Positions 43,163 to 48,607 of a DNA stretch of 48,607 bases are shown piece after piece. Below the pieces are notes generated by a model that was not told the DNA's origin, ran no database searches, and worked only from the letters and a program-made list of their open reading frames with translations. Origin of the DNA: an uncultured Clostridia bacterium (lineage in GTDB: Bacteria > Bacillota > Clostridia > Christensenellales > UBA1242); contig CALVNW010000009.1 of the NCBI GenBank assembly GCA_944350015.1, positions 1-48,607 on the forward strand. The letters run 5' to 3'. Position numbers and translations under genes: made by a program. Within the stretch, counting starts at the first letter, position 1. Each line of letters opens with the position of its first letter.

Positions 43163-44065
43163 TTATTTTAAGTCTTTAATATAATCTTTAAAGTAGTCGG
43201 GCAAATCAACTTCAAATGTCATCTCCTGCGAAGTGCGCGGATGAACAAACGTAATCTTATAAGAATGTAGCAGTTGCCCTTTCAGTTTTTTGTCAGCCTT
43301 GCCATACACATCATCACCAACAATTGGATGGTTCATCATCTTGCAATGGACGCGTATTTGATGAGTCCTGCCCGTCTCAAGCGAAATTTCAACCAATGAT
43401 TTTTTAGAATTAGGATAAACTTTGATAACTTTATAGTTTGTAACCGCCTTCTTGCCCTTATCAGACACAGCCATCTTTTTTCTGTCAGACTTACTTCGCT
43501 CGATGAAGGTCTCTATTTTGCCTTCGGTTTTGCCAAATACCCCCTCGCAAAGTGCAATGTAATTACGCTTGCAAGTCTTATCTTTAATTTGTTTTGCAAG
43601 CGAAAGATGTGCAAAATCATTTTTGGCAACCACCATAAGCCCTGAGGTGTTTTTATCAAGCCTATGTACAATGCCCGGGCGAAGCACACCGTTTATTCCA
43701 CTCAAATCTTTTATTTTATATAATAGTCCGTTTACAAGAGTACCACTCTTCGTCGATGCGCACGGATGGACAACTAGTCCCTGAGGCTTATTGACAACTA
43801 TCAAGTCCTTGTCCTCGTATACAATGTCAAAATCTATATCTTCGGCTTCGGCGGAAAGAGGCTTATTTTCTTCATAGCTGTAGGCGACGCGGTCACCCAC
43901 TCGAACCTTCTCGCCTGCTTTGCACTGACTACTATTTAGAAGAATTGAGCCCTCTTCTATCAATTTTTTTATATGAGAACGTGTCAATTGTGAAAAACGC
44001 TCGTTAAAGACCACATCAAGACGCTTCCCTGCCTCCCCCATTTCAATCAAAAACTCGCCTTTCAT
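43163..44065 (-). CDS. rluD: 23S rRNA pseudouridine synthase, RluD family
   Basis: The 300-aa product has an S4 RNA-binding domain (about 13-60) and the RluA/RluD catalytic domain with GIVHRLDKNTSGLMVVAKN, the catalytic Asp being 137. It converts uridines of 23S rRNA (helix 69 in RluD proper) to pseudouridine. Its ATG overlaps the lspA stop as ATGA, the usual lspA-rluD arrangement. Confidence 0.93.
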   Translation of the reverse strand: MKGEFLIEMGEAGKRLDVVFNERFSQLTRSHIKKLIEEGSILLNSSQCKAGEKVRVGDRVAYSYEENKPLSAEAEDIDFDIVYEDKDLIVVNKPQGLVVHPCASTKSGTLVNGLLYKIKDLSGINGVLRPGIVHRLDKNTSGLMVVAKNDFAHLSLAKQIKDKTCKRNYIALCEGVFGKTEGKIETFIERSKSDRKKMAVSDKGKKAVTNYKVIKVYPNSKKSLVEISLETGRTHQIRVHCKMMNHPIVGDDVYGKADKKLKGQLLHSYKITFVHPRTSQEMTFEVDLPDYFKDYIKDLK

Positions 44066-44913
44066 TGCTCACCATCTTTTAACTTTGATTTTGTGGACTT
44101 AATGTCATCTTTTTGCTCACTTTCACTATTGTTATCATCTTTGTTGTCGTTCTCAGTATGGCTATCTGTCTTTTCGCTAGCATCTTTACTTTCAAGTTGT
44201 TCTTTATTCTCAAGCCGTTCTTTGCCCTCTAATTTTTCGCTCAAATCCTTATTTTCGCTTTCAATATCCTCGAGTTCAGAACCATCCTCACTTGAAAATC
44301 TGATAATGTCTTTATTTTCTAGCTTTTCTATCTCACTCATATCTCTAAATTTTTCAATATGAACGGTTATGAGTTGCAAATACTTGTCTTCCCTGTTATA
44401 AAAGAAGATAAAATACACTATCATTAGAATGACACCTATCGTCAGACAGATATCAGCAACGTTAAAAACAGGGAAATCCATAAACTGAAAGTTGATAAAA
44501 TCGCGCACATATCCAAGCGCAATTCTGTCGACTAAATTGCCAATACATCCACCAGTGATAAATCCAACACTGATACTTAGAAGAAGTGAGGTGTTATTTT
44601 TGTGTTTTTTTAACCTTACATAATAGAACCAAAGGTATACAATTAGTATGACTATTGTCAATATAATTAAAATTATAGGACGCCCTGCCAGCATTCCCCA
44701 AGCCGCGCCAGTGTTCTCTACACGGACAAAATTGATAAAGCCGGGTATAAAATCCTTGCTGTCACCGGCGACGACCAATGATTTGAACATAAAATGCTTG
44801 CTAAGCAAATCAAATATTAAAAGGATGGCAAAAAGACCAATAGCAAGGGCTAAAGATAGTACAACTCTTTTGTTATTTTTTAGATAGATTATTAACTCCT
44901 GCTTACTCTTCAA
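44062..44913 (-). CDS. lspA: Lipoprotein signal peptidase LspA with long charged C-terminal tail
   Basis: Residues 1-172 are a normal signal peptidase II: four membrane helices, VENTGAAWGML, GGCIGNLVDR with catalytic Asp 129 and FNVAD with catalytic Asp 154. It removes lipoprotein signal peptides such as those of the three lipoproteins in this window. Residues 173-283 are an extra cytoplasmic tail, almost entirely Glu, Lys, Asp, Ser and Asn, which the enzyme normally lacks; repeats such as LENK and LESK suggest growth by slippage. The start is TTG (44911-44913) inside sepF, nine bases after GGAGG. Confidence 0.92.
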   Translation of the reverse strand: MKSKQELIIYLKNNKRVVLSLALAIGLFAILLIFDLLSKHFMFKSLVVAGDSKDFIPGFINFVRVENTGAAWGMLAGRPIILIILTIVILIVYLWFYYVRLKKHKNNTSLLLSISVGFITGGCIGNLVDRIALGYVRDFINFQFMDFPVFNVADICLTIGVILMIVYFIFFYNREDKYLQLITVHIEKFRDMSEIEKLENKDIIRFSSEDGSELEDIESENKDLSEKLEGKERLENKEQLESKDASEKTDSHTENDNKDDNNSESEQKDDIKSTKSKLKDGEQ

Positions 44914-45268
44914 CTTCCATACCCTCCGGCAATATTAGATAAAGCTTATTGTCACTAAGCGGAATAAATTTTGCATCTGCCCCATAGCAAAAACCTTTCA
45001 AATAGTCAGTGATACGCAGTGCAACGTCACTCTCGCTTGCCTCGATAGAAATAATTATTGCTTTGTTTTGTTTAGAAAACTCAACAAACTCCCTAGCCTG
45101 CTCAAAAGTTTCAGGATAGTATACAGGCACGCCGTCAATATCTTCGACGCGCCTCGACTTTTTGCCCCCACCAAGTTTATACGATGCTTTTGGCTTATTC
45201 TTTACTTTCTTTGCCTTGTTTTCGCTTTCAAAACCAAGCGCTTTAAACATTCCGTTCATAAAACCCAT
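44903..45268 (-). CDS. sepF: Cell division protein SepF
   Basis: The 121-aa product has an N-terminal amphipathic membrane-binding helix (MGFMNGMFKALGF), a basic linker and the SepF domain with YYPETFEQAREFVEFSKQNKAIIISIE and DVALRITDYLKGFCYGA. SepF tethers FtsZ to the membrane and shapes the division septum. It overlaps lspA by 11 bases, which makes sepF-lspA-rluD one transcript. Confidence 0.9.
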   Translation of the reverse strand: MGFMNGMFKALGFESENKAKKVKNKPKASYKLGGGKKSRRVEDIDGVPVYYPETFEQAREFVEFSKQNKAIIISIEASESDVALRITDYLKGFCYGADAKFIPLSDNKLYLILPEGMEVEE

Positions 45269-45373
45269 AATAAAAATTCCTTTTTATGTTATTCACTTTC
45301 ATAACCATCCATATGTTTATATGAATAGTTTTGAATACGTTATTTATTATAGAAACCTCACTCTAATAAATAA

Positions 45374-45403
45374 ATTATAACACAAAAAGGAATTTATTGT
45401 AAA
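45374..45403 (-). promoter_or_regulatory. Promoter of sepF-lspA-rluD
   Basis: On the minus strand TTTACA (45398-45403), 18-base spacer, TATAAT (45374-45379). The leader to sepF is about 100 bases long. Confidence 0.7.
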
Positions 45404-45531
45404 GTTTTGTTTAATAAATTCAACTAATCACTTAAAATTTATCTTTATAGATTATAACATAGTTATTATAAATGCGTTTTTGAGTTAACTCTATGTCACA
45501 CAACTCCGCCTCACTCCAAAGCAACAAAAAC

Positions 45532-45569
45532 GCTAGGCAATCTACCAAACCGATAGGCAAATACCTAGC
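45532..45569. terminator. Possible terminator of the secreted LRR gene
   Basis: A 6-bp GC-containing stem GCTAGG (45532-45537) with CCTAGC (45564-45569) encloses a 26-base loop and has A/T runs on both sides. It is short, so this is tentative. Confidence 0.4.
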
Positions 45570-45631
45570 ATTTTTTTTACTCAAAGGTTGATTTTTATCA
45601 CAATATGGCTTTCTGTATATTAAACTCACTA

Positions 45632-47050
45632 CTATTTAGAATAAACCGTATAGTTTCCATCAGTTCTAACATTAGGGAATTTGTTGGTGATATAACTATT
45701 AGTTCCTTTTTCAAGAAAACTCGTCAGAACCTTAACAGTGGTGATAGATGAGTTATCAAACAAATAACCACACGCCGAAGTTGAGGTCGCATTGGTATAC
45801 ACATACTCACTATCAATTATAACCTCTTTAAGTCCACTGCAACGAGAGAATGCATACTCCTCTATACTTTTTAAACTTTCTGGCAAGGTTATACTTGTAA
45901 GGCCACTGCATTCAGAGAATGCAGAATTTCCTATACTTTTTAAACTTTCTGGCAAGGTTATGCTTGTAAGGCTACTGCAACGAGTAAATGCACCAGTTCC
46001 TATACTTGTTAAACCTTCTGGCAAAGTTATACTTGTAAGTCTATGGCAATATCGGAATATATAATTCCCTATACTTGTTAAATTTGTACAATTACTTAAA
46101 TCTATACTTATAAGCCCATAGCATTCAGAGAATGCACCATCCCCTATACTTACTAAACCTGATGGCAAAGTTATGCTTGTAAGGCTACTACAACGAGCAA
46201 ATGCAGCCTCTCCAATGTATTCCAAGGTATCCGGCAAGACAACACTTGTTATAATTGTATTTCCCGTAAAAACGCCTTTTGATGCATACAAGAAATAATC
46301 ATTATAAACCCCATCGGCAATACCTACAACTGTATAATCATCGCCATCAATCCACTGCCCGTCCGCATTTTGTGATACTGTTGCTGGGATTACTATATCT
46401 GTACTATTTGCTAAACTTTCATTAAAATCAGTAAGTGCTACTGACTTTCCATCTTCATTCACTTCAAAAGTAAAATAATCGTAGATTTCTGGGAATTCAT
46501 AATTTTCATCATAAAGATTAAGGTCATAGTCAAACTGAGCGTTGGTGAGAGATTGGTTTTTATCGGCAACTGACAAGGTTATGGTAAAGGTTGTGGTGTC
46601 TGTGGCATTACCATTAGGGTCTAAGGGTATGTTTGTTCCACTTGAGTAGGTATTACTATCTCTTTGTAGTGTTTTACCTAAGTTTGGCACGCTAGAGGTA
46701 AGAGCGTCTGTTAGGTTTACTGTTAAGCTCCTCTCTGTGCTTAGATTCTCTACCGTGATTGATATCACTATTGGTGTGGCATAACTATCAAACTCAAGGT
46801 CAAGGCTCTCCCACGCTGTAGGGTTGCCTGTTGTCTCATAGGCAGAATAGGTTACATCTAAGCCCTCTGGTGCAACCTGTGCATTTACTACACTTCCCGT
46901 AACACGAGCATAGACATCATCTGCGTTAAAGGTAATGCTTCCACCCATATCCACTTGCACCCTTTCTACTGCAAATACACCTATTAATAGCATTCCTATT
47001 ACAAGTACAAACGCAGATATCATTGATACTAATTTCATCTTTAGACTCAT
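45632..47050 (-). CDS. Secreted BspA-type leucine-rich-repeat protein (472 aa)
   Basis: A signal-type N-terminus (KMKLVSMISAFVLVIGMLLIGVFA, about 4-27) leads into a beta-sandwich region (30-190) that starts VQVDMGGSITFNADDVYARVTGS. From about 265 to 405 there are six to seven LRR_5 repeats of 23 residues of the type LTSITLPESLKSIGxxAFSxCSG, the BspA/TpLRR pattern found in surface proteins of gut and oral bacteria, which bind host or bacterial surfaces. There is no obvious C-terminal anchor. The repeats are nearly identical at DNA level (45835-46258), so recombination between them is likely. AAGGAG lies 11 bases before the ATG. Confidence 0.85.
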   Translation of the reverse strand: MSLKMKLVSMISAFVLVIGMLLIGVFAVERVQVDMGGSITFNADDVYARVTGSVVNAQVAPEGLDVTYSAYETTGNPTAWESLDLEFDSYATPIVISITVENLSTERSLTVNLTDALTSSVPNLGKTLQRDSNTYSSGTNIPLDPNGNATDTTTFTITLSVADKNQSLTNAQFDYDLNLYDENYEFPEIYDYFTFEVNEDGKSVALTDFNESLANSTDIVIPATVSQNADGQWIDGDDYTVVGIADGVYNDYFLYASKGVFTGNTIITSVVLPDTLEYIGEAAFARCSSLTSITLPSGLVSIGDGAFSECYGLISIDLSNCTNLTSIGNYIFRYCHRLTSITLPEGLTSIGTGAFTRCSSLTSITLPESLKSIGNSAFSECSGLTSITLPESLKSIEEYAFSRCSGLKEVIIDSEYVYTNATSTSACGYLFDNSSITTVKVLTSFLEKGTNSYITNKFPNVRTDGNYTVYSK

Positions 47051-47140
47051 TTTTTTTCTTACTCCTTTATTTAATTTTTTATATTACTTTGTGTAAAATC
47101 ATCTAGTATTATGCAAAAATATACTGGGGTAACACCAAAA

Positions 47141-47310
47141 CACTATACGCGGGCACGCCTTACAAGCAAGGCTAACCGCTAGTGTACGCATTTTTCGGAA
47201 TATATATTCCTCAAATGCTTTTGGTTTTCCTCCCTCGGGGTCCCCTAAAATCGTTAGATTTTTGGGGTGACGCCTCCCTTTCCGCCCCCTTGAAATTTAC
47301 TCTGTAAATT
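47141..47310. repeat. Chain of hairpins upstream of the secreted LRR gene
   Basis: Successive inverted repeats: CACTA..GCGG (47141-47152) with CCGC/TAGTG (47176-47184) around GCCTT/AAGGC (47157-47161 with 47168-47172); GCATTT/AAATGC (47188-47193 with 47213-47218) around GGAATA/TATTCC; a stem of CCCTAAAATC with GATTTTTGGGG (around 47242-47268); and GAAATTTAC/GTAAATTTC (around 47292-47312). It could fold as a multi-stem structure. Confidence 0.55.
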
Positions 47311-47497
47311 TCTGCGTAAAGAGGAGCCTTTCGGCTTTGTTGTAAATATTTTTTGCATTATTCACCCCTATTTTAACCTTTAATTTACCCTTTGTCACAA
47401 GCGTGTCGTCACAATTGCGTCAAATTTAATAACAAATTTTAAAATATTTTCAATTTGTTGTTTTAAGGGAAAATTAAAGTAAAACATATTAAAAATA

Positions 47498-47805
47498 TAG
47501 AATAGGGTATCCAAAATTTATTTTGGATACCCTATTCTACCCCCCCCGCATTTTTTGTCAAGCAAATTGACGTACTTCGCTCAAATTTATCACCAAAAAA
47601 TGCTACTTTACTTTATCTCTCCGCAAAAACTGCCAATGAGGATGATTAAAAATGACGCAAACTAAGTTTGCCAAAAAATACGGTACGCTACCTACGACCC
47701 GCAAATGAGGATGATTTTTAATGTTTTTGTGGACCAAGATACAATAAAACAACAGATACAACAAACGATACTTCGCCAAGCCCCTGGGCTTGCAAACTAA
47801 GTTTA
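47498..47805. repeat. Dispersed folded repeat R2 (partner at 29176-29650)
   Basis: It opens with a 19-bp hairpin (47498-47516/47521-47539), a C-run, a stem GCATTTTTTG/CAAAAAATGC (47548-47557/47594-47603) around a second stem, and ends with the shared block CCCGCAAATGAGGATGATTT onward to GGACCAA (47698-47737), AGATACAACAAACGATACT (about 47755-47773) and hairpins CAAGCCC/GGGCTTG (47777-47783/47786-47792) and CAAAC/GTTT. Compared with the copy at 29176 it has paired base changes in the first two stems and an extra segment (47604-47680) that repeats AATGAGGATGATT. Confidence 0.85.
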
Positions 47806-47845
47806 ATTCAACATTATTCAACACTATTCAACATTTTTCAACTCT
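47806..47845. repeat. 10-bp tandem repeat, four copies
   Basis: ATTCAACATT, ATTCAACACT, ATTCAACATT and TTTCAACTCT follow one another without gaps, ending eight bases before the -35 box of the promoter at 47853. Copy number could tune that promoter. Confidence 0.8.
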
Positions 47846-47852
47846 TTTTTGT

Positions 47853-47881
47853 TTGGCTTTATTTTATATATATTATATAAT
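47853..47881 (+). promoter_or_regulatory. Promoter of the 101-aa gene
   Basis: TTGGCT (47853-47858), 17-base spacer, TATAAT (47876-47881), about 55 bases before the ATG. Confidence 0.7.
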
Positions 47882-47938
47882 TGTTCTTGTCTTAAGTGAC
47901 AATCTTGTGATAATTATATCTTAAAAGGAGTCTTAAAT

Positions 47939-48244
47939 ATGCGCAATGACATATTAAAAATAATGGCAAATAGAGCCAAAAACAGACTTATGAATAAAAG
48001 TTTGAGAGATACATATTCAAATGCAAGTATCAAAATTATAAGTAATAATGACGATAAATTTTATAACAAAGTTAAAAAAATGTTAAGCGAAGATAAAGAT
48101 ATCATTGACCCTATTAAGCGTTTAATGGATGAGAGTAAACTTGTAAAAATGAATTCTCTTCAGAGAGAAAAGTACCTCTTTGATACTATTGCTAAGTATA
48201 ACTCTGCCAGAGAACGTTTCTTAAAGGAAGAGTCGAGTCTATAA
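47939..48244 (+). CDS. Small helical protein, unknown (101 aa)
   Basis: AAAAGGAG eight bases before the ATG supports translation. The product is basic and predicted to be almost entirely helical (ILKIMANRAKNRLMNKSLRD, DKFYNKVKKMLSEDKDIIDPIKRLMDES, LQREKYLFDTIAKYNSARERFL), without cysteine, membrane segment or signal. The C-terminal part resembles a coiled coil. I recognise no family. It has its own promoter; no terminator is evident in the remaining 363 bases. Confidence 0.65.
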   Translation: MRNDILKIMANRAKNRLMNKSLRDTYSNASIKIISNNDDKFYNKVKKMLSEDKDIIDPIKRLMDESKLVKMNSLQREKYLFDTIAKYNSARERFLKEESSL

Positions 48245-48607
48245 AATACAAAATCTCAACTGAACTATTTAAAATATATACATTGCAATTTCGCTGTGTA
48301 TGCTTTTGTTGAACTGCAATTATTTTCATAACATTAAAAAATAATCAAGAATACTTTGTATCTAAGCGAAACTAATAAGTAGATAATGTCTCTTTTCTTG
48401 TTATTTAAAGCAAACTTTATAATTCGTTTTATTTTGACCTTGTTAGAAAAGACTAGCATATATTAGCTAATCCAATCTTTTTTCGTCACTTGCATTGACA
48501 CTCACGCCTATAACCCTTTTAACTAAAAACAAGGTTCTATAATATTTATGGGGGTGTAAAGGGAAAAGTGGAATAAAAAAGAGCATAATTGCCTTTATCT
48601 ATGATAT
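48245..48607. other. AT-rich end of window
   Basis: No gene, RNA or strong hairpin is visible up to the window end. A TTGACA at about 48494 could be part of a promoter for a gene beyond the edge. Confidence 0.45.

Larger units (their letters stand above)
45269..45631. other. Intergenic region upstream of sepF
   Basis: It holds the sepF promoter (45374-45403) and a terminator-like hairpin (45532-45569). A 65-codon minus-strand open frame (45432-45629) begins at GTG without a ribosome binding site and runs through the hairpin, so I do not call it a gene. Confidence 0.55.
47051..47938. other. 888-base intergenic region with folded repeats, no gene
   Basis: From left to right: an AT-rich leader of the LRR gene, a chain of hairpins (47141-47310), an AT-rich stretch, repeat R2 (47498-47805), a 10-bp tandem repeat (47806-47845) and the promoter of the small gene at 47939. 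The minus-strand frame 47603-47824 lies wholly in the repeat and is rejected. Confidence 0.65.

Noticed and set aside
45432..45629. 65-codon minus-strand gene
   Set aside because: GTG start without a ribosome binding site, runs through a terminator-like hairpin, and has no recognisable product.
47603..47824. 73-codon minus-strand gene
   Set aside because: It lies entirely in the dispersed repeat R2, and the copy at 29176 does not keep the frame.

Overview
The window reads as chromosomal DNA of a low-GC, Gram-positive-type (Bacillota, probably Clostridia-like) bacterium. The evidence is SepF, a YlmC/YmxH PRC-barrel protein, ribosomal protein L27 with a Prp-cleavable N-terminus beside the Prp protease, an hrcA-grpE-dnaK-dnaJ operon behind a CIRCE operator, lipoproteins with lspA, strong AAGGAG/GGAGG ribosome binding sites and frequent TTG or GTG starts. 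The species is not identifiable from the sequence alone.

Layout. 1-446: an 18-bp tandem repeat and a three-hairpin cloverleaf element, no gene. 447-3522 (-): holA and comEC. 3880-7369 (-): two large lipoproteins of unknown function. 7370-7814: folded repeats without a gene. 7815-15358 (-): a compact 11-gene phage structural module (two small upstream genes, portal, scaffold, coat, two connector/neck-like genes, a tail/stabilisation-like protein, a 45-aa ORF, BhlA/UviB-like protein, holin) with no terminase, integrase, tape measure or endolysin. 15497-17067 (+): NitT/TauT-type ABC ATPase and permease without a binding protein. 17163-20894: YkvI-like membrane protein, a Cys/Pro-rich small protein, inositol monophosphatase family, rsmE and a histidine phosphatase. 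21227-26343 (-): heat-shock operon hrcA-grpE-dnaK-(pyrophosphatase-like)-dnaJ, with a 28-cysteine extension on GrpE. 26644-29159 (-): a lipoprotein that matches GT80 sialyltransferases, followed two bases later by a 12-TM protein. 29160-29972: dense folded repeats. 29973-32418 (-): feoA-feoB. 32517-34656: nrdR, ylmC-like, and rplU-prp-rpmA. 35091-39407 (-): a 1438-aa membrane-anchored surface protein. 39776-40984 (+): a Cys/Gly-rich mini-protein and two tandem PH-like proteins. 41285-43070 (-): a two-gene unit with a cytoplasmic leucine-rich-repeat protein. 43163-45268 (-): sepF-lspA-rluD. 45632-47050 (-): a secreted BspA-type LRR protein. 47051-47938: folded repeats. 47939-48244 (+): a small hypothetical gene.

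The most unusual signal is not a gene. At least three intergenic elements (81-182, 7687-7806, 29899-29994) have the same architecture, one long closing stem around exactly three abutting hairpins, but almost no sequence in common, so the fold appears to be kept and the sequence not. One supplies the last codons and stop of feoB. A fourth, weaker example (29490-29607) sits inside another dispersed repeat family (29176-29650 and 47498-47805) in which paired changes preserve the stems. Other points of interest are the GT80-like lipoprotein with its 12-TM partner, the cysteine-rich GrpE, the capsid module without a packaging motor, and a ComEC whose metallo-beta-lactamase-like domain lacks its metal-binding motif.

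All family assignments come from reading motifs by eye. No database search or folding program was run.
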